A DNA stretch of 64,000 bases from Paraburkholderia phytofirmans PsJN (GTDB lineage: Bacteria; Pseudomonadota; Gammaproteobacteria; Burkholderiales; Burkholderiaceae): the NCBI RefSeq assembly GCF_000020125.1, contig NC_010681.1, positions 62,001-126,000 of the forward strand, read 5' to 3'. The translations under genes and the position numbers were made by a program. Positions 53,306 to 63,254 of this stretch are shown piece after piece; the first letter of the stretch is position 1, and each line of letters opens with the position of its first letter. The notes below the pieces were generated by a model. It searched no databases. It saw nothing but the letters and a program-made list of their open reading frames with translations, and was not told the origin of the DNA.

Positions 53306-55990
53306 TTATCCCTGTCTCCGGCGTCCGTGTTGGACATCCGTTTCGGTGCGTGCCAGTTCCTGGGCGAGAAAAGGCGCTGTCCGGCTATCCGGCACCTGTG
53401 CCACCTGAGGCGGGGTGCCGGCGGCCACCACGCGGCCCCCGGCATCGCCCGCGCCGGGTCCCACGTCGATCACCCAGTCGGCCTGTGCCACGGCCCGCAT
53501 GTCGTGCTCGATCATCACCACGGTATTGCCGGCATCGACCAGGCGCTGCAACTGCACCAGCAGCCGGTCGGCATCCGACGCATGCAGCCCGGTGGTCGGC
53601 TCGTCGAGCACGTACAGGCTGCGTCCGCGCTGGCTGCGCTGAAGCTCGGTGGCCAGCTTGATGCGCTGCGCCTCGCCACCGGAAAGCTCAGTGGCCGGTT
53701 GTCCCAGGCGCAGATAGCCCAGTCCGATATCGCGCAGCAGTTGTAGTGGCCTTGCCACAGCGTCTTCACCCGCAAAGAATTCGCTGGCTTCGTCCACGGT
53801 CATCTGCAGTACCTCGGCGATGTTGCGGTCTTTCCAGAGAACCTTCAGCGTGGCCTCGTTGTAGCGTGCACCATGGCAGGTCGGGCACGGCGCGTACACG
53901 CTGGGCATGAACAGCAGCTCTACGCTGACGAAGCCTTCGCCCTCGCAGGTTTCGCAGCGCCCCTTGGCCACGTTGAACGAGAACCGGCCAGCGTCATAGC
54001 GGCGGCGGCGCGCATCGGGGGTGGCGGCGAACAGCTTGCGCACATGGTCAAACAGGCCCGTGTAGGTGGCCAGGTTCGAGCGAGGCGTGCGCCCGATCGG
54101 CTTCTGGTCCACCTGCACCAGACGCTGCACGGCATCCACGTCACCGGCCAGATGACCGCCGGTGACCTCGATCACCGCTGGCCCTTCACCGGTTCCGCTT
54201 TCCGCCGCATCGTCTTCAGGCTCGTGGCCCAGGTGCAGCAGCACCAGTTCCGGCAGGGTCTGCGCGACGAGGCTGGACTTGCCCGAGCCGGAGATGCCGG
54301 TGACGGCCGTCAGCACGCCTAGCGGAATGCGCGCATCCACGCCATGCAGGTTGTGGCGGTGGACGCCCTGCAACTCCAGCCAGTCGCTGGCTTCGCGTGC
54401 CCGGCTGCCCGGCGCGGGGATCTCGTCGAACAGGTAGCGCGCGGTACGCGATTCGGCGATCTGTCGCAGGCCGTCCGGCTCACCGCTGTACAGCACGCGG
54501 CCGCCACGCTCCCCAGCATCCGGCCCCACGTCCACGAGCCATTGTGCGCGGCGCATCAGGTCCAGGTCGTGCTCTACAACGAACACCGAGTTGCCCGCGT
54601 CGCGCAGCCTGTCGAGTGCGTCGTACAGAGCCTGACTGTCGGCGGGGTGCAGCCCCGCCGAGGGTTCGTCGAGTACGTACACGACGCCGAACAGCAGGGA
54701 ACTCAATTGCGTGGCCAGCCGCAGGCGCTGCAACTCGCCGGCCGAAAGCGTCGGCGTGGCCCGGTCCAGCGTCAGGTAACCCAGGCCCAGCCCGCGCAGT
54801 TGGCGCAGGCGTGCCATCACGCCACCAGCCAGCCGCTGCGCTGCAAGGCGCTTTTCTTCCGACAGCGCGGAGGTGCGACGCACGTCAGGCGACACCGAAT
54901 GGACGGCGCGGCCGGAGGCCGCGCGTTCGGCGCGGTCACGCCGGGTCGCTTCCCTGTCCGTACCCGCGCCCGCCACATGGGCGCGGAAATCCCCCTGGGC
55001 GATGGGTTCGAGCAAGGCTGCCAACTGGTCCAGCGGCATCTGCATGAACTCGCCGATGTCCACGCCGGCGAAGGTGACCGACAGCGCTTCGGGCTTGAGC
55101 CGTTTGCCGTGGCAGGTGGGGCACGGCTTGCCTTCCATGAACCGGGAGACGCGCTTTCTCATCAGGGCGCTCTGGGTGTTGGCAAAGGTGTGCAGCACGT
55201 AGCGCCTGGCGCCGGTGAAGGTGCCCATGTAGCTCGGCTCCAGCTTGCGCTTGAGCGCGGCGCGGGTTTCAGCGGGCGTGAAGCCCGCGTACACCGGCAC
55301 CGTGGGTGTTTCTTCGGTGAACAGGATCCAGTCGCGATCTCTCCTGGGCAGGTCCTTCCACGGCCGGTCGACGTCATAGCCCATGCTGACCAGGATGTCG
55401 CGCAGGTTCTGCCCTTGCCAGGCGGGGGGCCACGAGGCGATTGCACGCTCGCGGATGGTCAGGGAAGGATCGGGCACCATGATGGCCTCGGTCACCTCGT
55501 ACACATGGCCCAGACCGTGGCAGGTCGGACATGCTCCCTGCGGCATGTTGGGCGAAAAATCTTCGGCGTACAGCATCGGCTGACCGGCCGGGTAGGCGCC
55601 AGCACGCGAATACATCATCCGCACCAGGCTGGACAGGGTGGTTACGCTTCCTACCGAAGAACGTGCATTGCTGGCGCCGCGTTGCTGCTGCAATGCGACC
55701 GCCGGTGGCAGGCCGTCGATCGAATCGACGTCGGGCACGCCGGCCTGGTCGATCAGGCGCCGCGCATAGGGGGCCACCGACTCGAAGTAGCGCCGCTGGG
55801 CCTCGGCATAGAGGGTGCCGAAGGCGAGCGAGGACTTGCCGGAGCCGGAGACACCCGAGAACACCACCAGCGCGTTGCGCGGGATGTTGACGTCAACGTC
55901 CTTGAGATTGTGTTCGCGCGCGCCCCGCACCTGCACGAGGCCGCTGGCTGCGGCGGTACAGGAGGATTCACCGAAAGAAGGGTTTGGCAT
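53306..55990 (-). CDS. UvrA2-like excision-repair ATPase (class II UvrA)
   Basis: The protein has 894 residues. Two ABC cores carry GVSGSGKSSLAFGTL and GISGSGKSSLVAQTL (Walker A), LSAGELQRLRLATQL and LSGGEAQRIKLATEL (signatures), and VYVLDEPSAGLHP and LYVLDEPTTGLHA (Walker B). Zinc modules are CPTCHGLGHV, CPTCHGKRL and CETCEGEGF with CPTCHGARYN. It is shorter than classical UvrA (about 940), as in class II paralogues lacking the UvrB-binding domain. AGGA precedes ATG 55990. In the formaldehyde cargo it may help handle DNA-protein crosslinks; that role is inferred. Confidence 0.88.
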   Translation of the reverse strand: MPNPSFGESSCTAAASGLVQVRGAREHNLKDVDVNIPRNALVVFSGVSGSGKSSLAFGTLYAEAQRRYFESVAPYARRLIDQAGVPDVDSIDGLPPAVALQQQRGASNARSSVGSVTTLSSLVRMMYSRAGAYPAGQPMLYAEDFSPNMPQGACPTCHGLGHVYEVTEAIMVPDPSLTIRERAIASWPPAWQGQNLRDILVSMGYDVDRPWKDLPRRDRDWILFTEETPTVPVYAGFTPAETRAALKRKLEPSYMGTFTGARRYVLHTFANTQSALMRKRVSRFMEGKPCPTCHGKRLKPEALSVTFAGVDIGEFMQMPLDQLAALLEPIAQGDFRAHVAGAGTDREATRRDRAERAASGRAVHSVSPDVRRTSALSEEKRLAAQRLAGGVMARLRQLRGLGLGYLTLDRATPTLSAGELQRLRLATQLSSLLFGVVYVLDEPSAGLHPADSQALYDALDRLRDAGNSVFVVEHDLDLMRRAQWLVDVGPDAGERGGRVLYSGEPDGLRQIAESRTARYLFDEIPAPGSRAREASDWLELQGVHRHNLHGVDARIPLGVLTAVTGISGSGKSSLVAQTLPELVLLHLGHEPEDDAAESGTGEGPAVIEVTGGHLAGDVDAVQRLVQVDQKPIGRTPRSNLATYTGLFDHVRKLFAATPDARRRRYDAGRFSFNVAKGRCETCEGEGFVSVELLFMPSVYAPCPTCHGARYNEATLKVLWKDRNIAEVLQMTVDEASEFFAGEDAVARPLQLLRDIGLGYLRLGQPATELSGGEAQRIKLATELQRSQRGRSLYVLDEPTTGLHASDADRLLVQLQRLVDAGNTVVMIEHDMRAVAQADWVIDVGPGAGDAGGRVVAAGTPPQVAQVPDSRTAPFLAQELARTETDVQHGRRRQG

Positions 55991-56047
55991 GTTTTTATCC
56001 TGTAATTCGTGAGGTGGCAATGGGGCGGAATTCCGGATGGGGATCGG

Positions 56048-57367
56048 TCAGGCGTCCGTCCCCCGCGCCGCCGCGTCGTCGAGCGAGCGCATAAAGGCAA
56101 GCCGTTCCCCCATCGTGCGCTCGGCACCTCGGTCCGTTGGCTGATACCAGTTCGGCCTGGTCACACCCTCCGGGAAATAGGTCTGTCCTGCGGCGTAGCC
56201 GTTGGGCTCGTCGTGCGCGTAGCGGTAGCCTTCCCGGTATCCCATCTGCTTCATCAACTTCGCCGGCGCATTGCGCAGATGGAGGGGCACAGGCTGGGAG
56301 CCACTGCTTTTGACGAATGCCTTCGCCTGATCCCAGGCGGTGTAGGCAGCATTCGACTTGGGTGCAAGGGCGAGATAGGTCACCGCTTGAGCAAGCGGTA
56401 TCTCGCCCTCGGGAGAACCCAGCCTCTCGTAGGCTTGCGCGGCGTTGAGTGCCAGTTGCAATGCCAGCGGATCGGCGTTACCGATGTCTTCGCTGGCCAT
56501 CACCACCATGCGACGGGTCACCTGGCTGACGTCTCCGCTGCCGTCGAGGATGCGGGCCAGCCAATACAGGGCTGCATCCGGGTCGGAGCCACGCAACGAC
56601 TTGTGAAAAGCCGAGAGCTGCCAGTAGAACTCGTCACCGCCTTTGTCGAACCTGCGCAGCGACGGACTGGTGGACACCCTGGCGAATGCTGCGTCGACCA
56701 CCGCCTTGCCAGCACCCGATGCAGCATTCGTCACCTGCTCAAGCAGATTGAGGAAACGCCTGCCGTCACCATCGGCGAAGCCCTTGAGCAGGTCCAGCGC
56801 GTCGGCGTCCAGCGTAACGCCCTGGAGATGCGGTCGCGCGCGTTCATAGAGCTGCTGCAGTTCGTCGCCGGACAGCGGTTCGAGGGTATAGACCTGTGCA
56901 CGCGAGAGCAGTGCGGAATTGACCGCCAACCCGGGATGCTCGGTGGTACCCCCCACCAGAGTCAGAAGTCCCGACTCGACATGGGGCAGCAAGGCATCCT
57001 GCTGCGCCTTGTTGAAGCGATGGATCTCATCGACGAAAAGCACCGTCGATCGACCATGGTTGTCCAGTTCAGCCTGGGCCTCGTCGATGGCTTGCCGGAT
57101 GTCCTTCACCCCGGCAAGCACGGCCGAGATGGCAATGAACCGGCTGTCGGTTGCACTGGCGGCCAGACGCCCCAGGGTGGTCTTGCCCACGCCTGGTGGT
57201 CCCCAAAGGATGAACGAATGCAGCTTGCCCGCCTCGAATGCGAGGCGCAGCGGCTTGCCGGCGCCCAGCAGGTGCCGCTGCCCGACGAATTCGTCCAGCG
57301 TCCTGGGACGCAGGAGTTCGGCTAAGGGAGGCTTGGGTTTGGTCGTGAACAGATCGGTCAAGTTCAT
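56048..57367 (-). CDS. rarA: Replication-associated recombination protein A (RarA/MgsA)
   Basis: The 439-residue AAA+ clamp-loader-like ATPase has a start PLAELLRPRTLDEFVGQRHLLG, Walker A GPPGVGKTTL, Walker B VLFVDEIHRFNKAQQDALLP and sensor EHPGLAVNSALLSRAQVY. The C-terminal tetramerisation region contains ASEDIGNADPLALQ and GYREGYRYAHDEPNGY. RarA acts at stalled replication forks. A chromosomal copy normally sits near ftsK; here it is a second, cargo-borne gene within a minus-strand repair and detoxification run. Confidence 0.95.
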   Translation of the reverse strand: MNLTDLFTTKPKPPLAELLRPRTLDEFVGQRHLLGAGKPLRLAFEAGKLHSFILWGPPGVGKTTLGRLAASATDSRFIAISAVLAGVKDIRQAIDEAQAELDNHGRSTVLFVDEIHRFNKAQQDALLPHVESGLLTLVGGTTEHPGLAVNSALLSRAQVYTLEPLSGDELQQLYERARPHLQGVTLDADALDLLKGFADGDGRRFLNLLEQVTNAASGAGKAVVDAAFARVSTSPSLRRFDKGGDEFYWQLSAFHKSLRGSDPDAALYWLARILDGSGDVSQVTRRMVVMASEDIGNADPLALQLALNAAQAYERLGSPEGEIPLAQAVTYLALAPKSNAAYTAWDQAKAFVKSSGSQPVPLHLRNAPAKLMKQMGYREGYRYAHDEPNGYAAGQTYFPEGVTRPNWYQPTDRGAERTMGERLAFMRSLDDAAARGTDA

Positions 57368-57409
57368 CTCCCTGGCATTTTTGCGAATTGTTTCGATAAC
57401 GTGAGCGCC

Positions 57410-58729
57410 TTAATCCAGGTGGCCGGATTTACCCAACGTCATGGACGCTGATGTGCGATCTCTGTCGGTGCTCGCACGCATGATGATGCGGGAGCCCCGA
57501 TAGCCGATGCTGTGGTTCCATACCCAACTCAAGGCGACGCTCAGGCGATTTTGCGTGCCGATCAGAAAGTAGATATGCGCAAGCTTCCAGATCCACCACG
57601 CAAAGGCACCACGCAGCTTCACCCGCCCCATATCAATGACCGCCAGGCTGCGGCCGATGGTGGCCAGGTTCCCCTGATGCCGGTATTTGAAGGGTCCGTC
57701 AACGGGCTTGCCCTTCAGGCGCCGTCCAATGAGGCTGGCGACGTACTTGCCTTGCTGTTTGGCCGCCGGGGCGATGCCCGGTACAGGCTTTCCGTCGGGC
57801 ATGGTGCACGAAGCCGTATCGCCGATGGCGAAGATCTCCGGGTGGCCAGCCACCGTCAGGTCAGGCCCAACGACCACCCGGCCAGCACGATCAGACGTAG
57901 CGCTCAACCAGCGGGCAGCGGGAGACGCCTGGACCCCGGCGGCCCACACGATGGTCCTGGCCGAAAGAGGCGTGCCGCCGTATACCACGCCCTCGGCCGA
58001 GCACCCGGTGACTGGCGTACCCAGTACGACCTCGACGCCGAGCTTCTCGAGCGCCTGGCGCGTATAGGCGGAAAGATCCTCCGGGAAGACGGACAGCAGA
58101 CGCTGGCCAGCCTCGATCAGTACGACACGCGACGTGCTCGGGTCGATTGAGCGAAAGTCGCGTGCCAGCGTGTCTCGCGCAAGTTCGGCAATGGTTCCGG
58201 CCAGTTCGACCCCGGTAGGGCCACCACCGATGATGACGAACGTCTGCAGCGCAGCACGCTGCTGAGGATCGCTCGTGCGCTCAGCTTCTTCGAAGGCAGC
58301 GAGGATGCGTCCTCGAATGGTCGTGGCATCTTCCAGCGTCTTCAACCCCGGTGCGAAAGGCTCCCACTCGTCATGCCCGAAATAGGCATGGGTCGCACCT
58401 GTCGCGAGCACGAGCGTGTCGTAGCTTTGCCGCGAACCATTGTTGAGAATAACCTCGCGCGCGTCCTGATCGACACCCTCCACTTCGGCCATCAACGTGT
58501 TCACTTCGGGTCGATTGCGAAAGAGATAGCGAATAGGCCAGGCGATCTCCGAGGTCGAGAGAGACGCCCCCGCAACCTGATAGAGCAAGGGTTGGAACAA
58601 GTGATGATTGCGCCGATCGATGATGGTCACGTCGACCTCGGTGCCGGCAAGCTGGTTGGCAACTTCGATCCCACCGAAGCCGGCTCCGATGATGACGACG
58701 TGATGCCGGTTTCCAGAGGTCTTTATCAT
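57410..58729 (-). CDS. ndh: Type II NADH:quinone oxidoreductase (NDH-2)
   Basis: The protein has 439 residues. The FAD site is VVIIGAGFGGIEVANQLAG and the NADH site FVIIGGGPTGVELAGTIAELA. RNHHLFQPLLYQVAGASLS is typical of NDH-2. The C terminus has membrane-associating hydrophobic stretches (AFAWWIWKLAHIYFLIGTQ). It oxidises NADH without proton pumping. In this cargo it could recycle the NADH made by formaldehyde oxidation. Confidence 0.93.
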   Translation of the reverse strand: MIKTSGNRHHVVIIGAGFGGIEVANQLAGTEVDVTIIDRRNHHLFQPLLYQVAGASLSTSEIAWPIRYLFRNRPEVNTLMAEVEGVDQDAREVILNNGSRQSYDTLVLATGATHAYFGHDEWEPFAPGLKTLEDATTIRGRILAAFEEAERTSDPQQRAALQTFVIIGGGPTGVELAGTIAELARDTLARDFRSIDPSTSRVVLIEAGQRLLSVFPEDLSAYTRQALEKLGVEVVLGTPVTGCSAEGVVYGGTPLSARTIVWAAGVQASPAARWLSATSDRAGRVVVGPDLTVAGHPEIFAIGDTASCTMPDGKPVPGIAPAAKQQGKYVASLIGRRLKGKPVDGPFKYRHQGNLATIGRSLAVIDMGRVKLRGAFAWWIWKLAHIYFLIGTQNRLSVALSWVWNHSIGYRGSRIIMRASTDRDRTSASMTLGKSGHLD

Positions 58730-58747
58730 GACCTGATCTCCTTTCGC

Positions 58748-59578
58748 TCAGCGGTTCAGCGCTGATGCATGGTGTGCAATATGCTCGCCAATGAAGCTGG
58801 CAATGAAGTAATAGCTGTGATCGTGGCCCGGACGCAGATTTAGCGTCAGCGGGTGACCCGTCTCTTCGCATGCTTTGCGCAGCAGTTCGGGGCGAAGCTG
58901 GCTCTCGAGGAACTCATCGCTCAGGCCTTGCTCCACCAGCAATGGCAAACGCTCCTGGGCGGTGCGAATCAACTCCACGGTGTCGTACTGCTTCCACGCT
59001 TGCTGATCGCCGCCCAGGTAAGCCGTGAAGGCTTTGTGTCCCCAGGGCACCTCGGTGGGGGCGACGATGGGCGAGAAAGCCGACACGCTCCGATAACGGC
59101 CCGGATTGCGCAGAGCGATGACCAGGGCGCCGTGTCCGCCCATGGAATGGCCGCTGATGCTGCGTTCCGCTGTCACGGGAAAGTGAGCCTCTATCAGCGC
59201 CGGCAACTCCTGCACGACGTAGTCATACATCCGGTAGTTCGCAGCCCAGGGAGCCTGGGTTGCATTGACGTAGAAACCCGCCCCTTGTCCGAGGTCGTAG
59301 GCAGGATCATTGGCAACGCTTTCGCCGCGAGGACTGGTATCCGGTACGACGACGGCGATGCCATGTTCGGCCGCGTAGCGCTGGACTGCGGACTTGGTGA
59401 TGAAGTTCTGCTCGGTACAGGTGAGGCCCGAAAGCCAGTACAGCACCGGCACTTTGCCGTGCTGCGCCTGCGGGGGCAGGTAGACACCGACCTTCATCGT
59501 GCAGCCGAGTGTCGTGGATTCGTGTTGATAGACGTCCTGCCAGCCATCAGAGCTGGCGTGATGTTCGACGCGTTCCAT
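58748..59578 (-). CDS. fghA: S-formylglutathione hydrolase
   Basis: This 276-residue alpha/beta hydrolase has the nucleophile Ser in ISGHSMGGHGALV, the catalytic His in RPGHDHSYYFI, and family motifs VLYWLSGLTCTEQNF and GFYVNATQAPWAANYRMYDY. It hydrolyses S-formylglutathione to formate and glutathione, the step after FrmA. GGAGAACAAC precedes the ATG. It is separated from frmA by two genes but lies in the same minus-strand run. Confidence 0.95.
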   Translation of the reverse strand: MERVEHHASSDGWQDVYQHESTTLGCTMKVGVYLPPQAQHGKVPVLYWLSGLTCTEQNFITKSAVQRYAAEHGIAVVVPDTSPRGESVANDPAYDLGQGAGFYVNATQAPWAANYRMYDYVVQELPALIEAHFPVTAERSISGHSMGGHGALVIALRNPGRYRSVSAFSPIVAPTEVPWGHKAFTAYLGGDQQAWKQYDTVELIRTAQERLPLLVEQGLSDEFLESQLRPELLRKACEETGHPLTLNLRPGHDHSYYFIASFIGEHIAHHASALNR

Positions 59579-59646
59579 GTTGTTCTCCTATGTTCAAACG
59601 AATGGCGCTGCAATCGCGCGCCAGGATGGCTGCCCCTCAGGGCCCC

Positions 59647-60987
59647 TCAGGAAGACTTTTCTTCCGCTGCCGGATCGCCGTGGGCGTGTCTGATCCTGCG
59701 CACGGTCCACCAGATCGCCAGCATGACCACGGGCACGAGGATCGCAACCGCGGAGTCGGGTTCCACGATGTCGTGAATGCCGGGAATGCCCTTCACGACA
59801 TCGCCAAGAAGATTCACGACGTAGTAGGAAATTGCCGCGACCGACAGGCCTTCGACCGTTTGCTGAAGGCGCAATTGCATCTTCGCCCGGTTGTTCATCG
59901 ACGCCAGCAGGTCCCGGTTCTGGCGTTCGAGTTCGACGTCGATCCAGGAGCGCAGAAGCGAGATGGCCCGATTCAGCTTGTCGGAGAGCTTGGCCTGACG
60001 CTCCTTCACGGATTGGCATGTCCGCATCGCCGGGGCGATGCGGCGCTGCAGAAAATCGCGCCAGGTGCAGTACCCGGACACAACCTCTTCCGAAAGCGCC
60101 TCCAGCCTTTCCTCAACGATCTCGTAGTAGGCGCGGCTGGCACCGAAGCGATAGAGGTTTGCCGCAACGCCGGCTTCCAGTTCAGCCGCCAGGCGGGTCA
60201 GTTCGGCAAGAAGAACGTCGCTGTCGCGTCTTCCCACCAGACTCGTACACATCTCGTCGGTGATCGCCGCGAGTCGCGACTCCATGCGCCGCAACTCCGA
60301 CGTCATCGACCGTGTTAATGGCAGGGACAGCAACGCCAGGGTCCGATAGGTCTCGGTCTCCAGAAGGCGTTGGGCCAGCGCGCCTGCGCGCGTCGGGTTC
60401 AAATCGCGTGAGAGGATCAGGATATGCGTCAGACCGTCCTCACCCTGGCGGAAGTCGGTCAGGATGGCGGCAGAACCATTCTCCACCAGCGAGTAGCACA
60501 GACTGGCAGGATCAAAGCGATCGGCCTCCTTCTCCGTTTCCGGCGTCCATGGAAGCAGTCTCAAACGTATGCCGGATACGACCGGGCCGGGAGGAACGAA
60601 GCCGTGCCTGAACGGATTTTCGCCGCATGGCTCTCCGGTCTCGGGATCCAGCGCGGCACACCAGAGATACGTCGAGAACTCGGTGTGTTTTTCGCAGTGC
60701 AGGTCTCCCTCATCCCATGTCAAGCCGTGAAGCGGCGTAGCGTGGTCGGGCTCGGCAACGCCGAAGCGATGAGACAACTCGCTCATCGCTGCCTGGTCCC
60801 TGGCGGTGTCTCCTTCGGTCATGAAGGCGAACTGCAATATGCCGCGGGGGGCCTGAATCAACAGATGCGGGCGCGCATGCACTTCACCCACGGCTGCAGC
60901 ACGATCAGCATAGGCCGGCATGCCGTACACAGTGGCGGTCGAGGCGGGTTGTGCGGTCGTCATATTGATGTTGGCCAGCTCTTTCAT
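59647..60987 (-). CDS. DUF3422 family membrane-anchored protein
   Basis: The protein has 446 residues. The DUF3422 opening is AAAVGEVHARPHLLIQAPRG, followed by coiled-coil helices between about 230 and 400 and a C-terminal pair of membrane segments (LSVAAISYYVVNLLGDVVKG and AVAILVPVVMLAIWW). GAGGT precedes ATG 60987; ATG 61005 lacks a site. The function is unknown. It sits between the VOC gene and fghA in the formaldehyde run, so an accessory role there is likely. Confidence 0.85.
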   Translation of the reverse strand: MKELANINMTTAQPASTATVYGMPAYADRAAAVGEVHARPHLLIQAPRGILQFAFMTEGDTARDQAAMSELSHRFGVAEPDHATPLHGLTWDEGDLHCEKHTEFSTYLWCAALDPETGEPCGENPFRHGFVPPGPVVSGIRLRLLPWTPETEKEADRFDPASLCYSLVENGSAAILTDFRQGEDGLTHILILSRDLNPTRAGALAQRLLETETYRTLALLSLPLTRSMTSELRRMESRLAAITDEMCTSLVGRRDSDVLLAELTRLAAELEAGVAANLYRFGASRAYYEIVEERLEALSEEVVSGYCTWRDFLQRRIAPAMRTCQSVKERQAKLSDKLNRAISLLRSWIDVELERQNRDLLASMNNRAKMQLRLQQTVEGLSVAAISYYVVNLLGDVVKGIPGIHDIVEPDSAVAILVPVVMLAIWWTVRRIRHAHGDPAAEEKSS

Positions 60988-61171
60988 AACGACCTCATTT
61001 CCCATTGGCTGAAAAGCATTACGCTTTGCGGTAAATGCCCGCAGCCGTGCACTTCGTACACGGCTGCGGGCCGAGCCTCGTGAGCCGGCACGCCCTATCC
61101 GGTTTGGCTAATGCGCTAGCCGAATAGAGGCTTGTGCCGGCTCCTTTGGAAGACTCTCAGCGTCCTTGCTT

Positions 61172-61570
61172 TCAGACGAAGGTGTACGAGCAAACCTTGT
61201 TGCCTGCCGGATCACGCAGGTAGGCCGCATAGGCACCCGGCAGGTGACCACGCGGGCCAGGCTGGCCCTCGTCGGTGCCGCCTGCGGCAAGGCCGGCGGC
61301 ATGGAAGGCATCCACTTCGGCGGGAGTGGCGGCGGCAAAGCCGACGGTCACGCCATTGCTGGACGGCGCTTCACCGTTGCCCGGCCGGGCAATGATGAAG
61401 GCCGGCTTGTCGCGACCGTAAAGCACCCAACCACTGCCGAAAGGACCGAGGTTCTTGATGCCGAGAGCACCCAAAGCGGCGTCGTAAAACGCGACCGACT
61501 TCTGAACGTCGGCGGCGCCGAGAAAGACGTGCGAGAAGATGCCGTCACCGGAAATAACTGGAGTGGACAT
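61172..61570 (-). CDS. VOC-superfamily (glyoxalase-fold) protein
   Basis: This 132-residue protein has a single VOC module: HVFLGAADVQKSVAFYDAAL at the start, WVLYGRDKPAFIIARPGN, VGFAAATPAEVDAFHAAGLA, and a terminal LRDPAGNKVC. AAGGAAA precedes the ATG. Relatives lying next to frmA are called formaldehyde-inducible or glyoxalase-like. A glutathione-adduct isomerase or binding role is possible; the reaction is not known. Confidence 0.88.
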   Translation of the reverse strand: MSTPVISGDGIFSHVFLGAADVQKSVAFYDAALGALGIKNLGPFGSGWVLYGRDKPAFIIARPGNGEAPSSNGVTVGFAAATPAEVDAFHAAGLAAGGTDEGQPGPRGHLPGAYAAYLRDPAGNKVCSYTFV

Positions 61571-61621
61571 GGAGAGTTTCCTTGATGTCTGGTGTTGAAT
61601 GGATAGTTCGTGATCCGTGAA

Positions 61622-62785
<1,164 letters not shown>

Positions 62786-63061
62786 CTAACGAAGATAGGA
62801 CCGTACGATAGAGATCGTTTCATCGATGGACTTCTTCTGCGAATCGGTCGTCGTTCCACTATCCGGGAACTCCTCTCGCAGATGGCTCTCCAGCACAGCT
62901 GCCATCAAGCCGTTGACTGCACCCCGGATGGCTGCCAGTTGCTGAAGAACGGCAGCGCATTCGGCATTGTCTTCAAGCGCCTGTTCGAGAGCCGCTGCCT
63001 GCCCTCGGATACGTCGAACACGCGTAAGCGCCTGCTTCTTCTCTTTGGGGCTGTATGGCAT
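62786..63061 (-). CDS. frmR: Formaldehyde-responsive repressor FrmR
   Basis: This 91-residue all-helical protein belongs to the CsoR/RcnR/FrmR family. Pro2 (MPYSPKEKK) and Cys35 (DNAECAAVLQ) are both present, the pair crosslinked by formaldehyde in E. coli FrmR. GGGAAGGGA precedes ATG 63061; a longer frame upstream lacks a site. An AT-rich inverted repeat around a G/C tract lies about 30 bases upstream. It represses the detoxification genes until formaldehyde is present. Confidence 0.93.
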   Translation of the reverse strand: MPYSPKEKKQALTRVRRIRGQAAALEQALEDNAECAAVLQQLAAIRGAVNGLMAAVLESHLREEFPDSGTTTDSQKKSIDETISIVRSYLR

Positions 63062-63090
63062 GAGATCCCTTCCCGGGTGGTAGTGTTCAC

Positions 63091-63112
63091 ATACTATACT
63101 ACCCAATAGTAT
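63091..63112 (-). promoter_or_regulatory. FrmR-type operator
   Basis: Half-sites ATACTAT (63091-63097) and ATAGTAT (63106-63112) are perfect inverted repeats separated by eight bases containing a CCC/GGG tract. This is the architecture of CsoR/RcnR/FrmR operators. It lies just upstream of frmR. Confidence 0.75.
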
Positions 63113-63254
63113 CTAGTGCAACTGAAACGATTTTGAAGACCGACCGGAGTCATGCGCAACCACCATCGAGTTCGAAGACGGAACACTCCTGCGCGCAGGC
63201 GCCCTCCAACCCTGCGTACCTGACGTAATTGCCCAATCCCGGACGCCGGCAAAG
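63113..63254. other. Spacer between the frmR operator and gshA
   Basis: This short intergenic region probably carries the frmR promoter. I see no hairpin terminator after gshA. Confidence 0.4.

Noticed and set aside
53080..53445. Short open frames between the topB fragment and the uvrA-like gene
   Set aside because: They overlap the ends of recognisable coding sequence in other frames and have no support of their own.
54344..56005. A 553-codon plus-strand frame opposite the UvrA2-like gene
   Set aside because: Opposite strand of an ABC protein with all Walker, signature and zinc motifs; it is a mirror frame.
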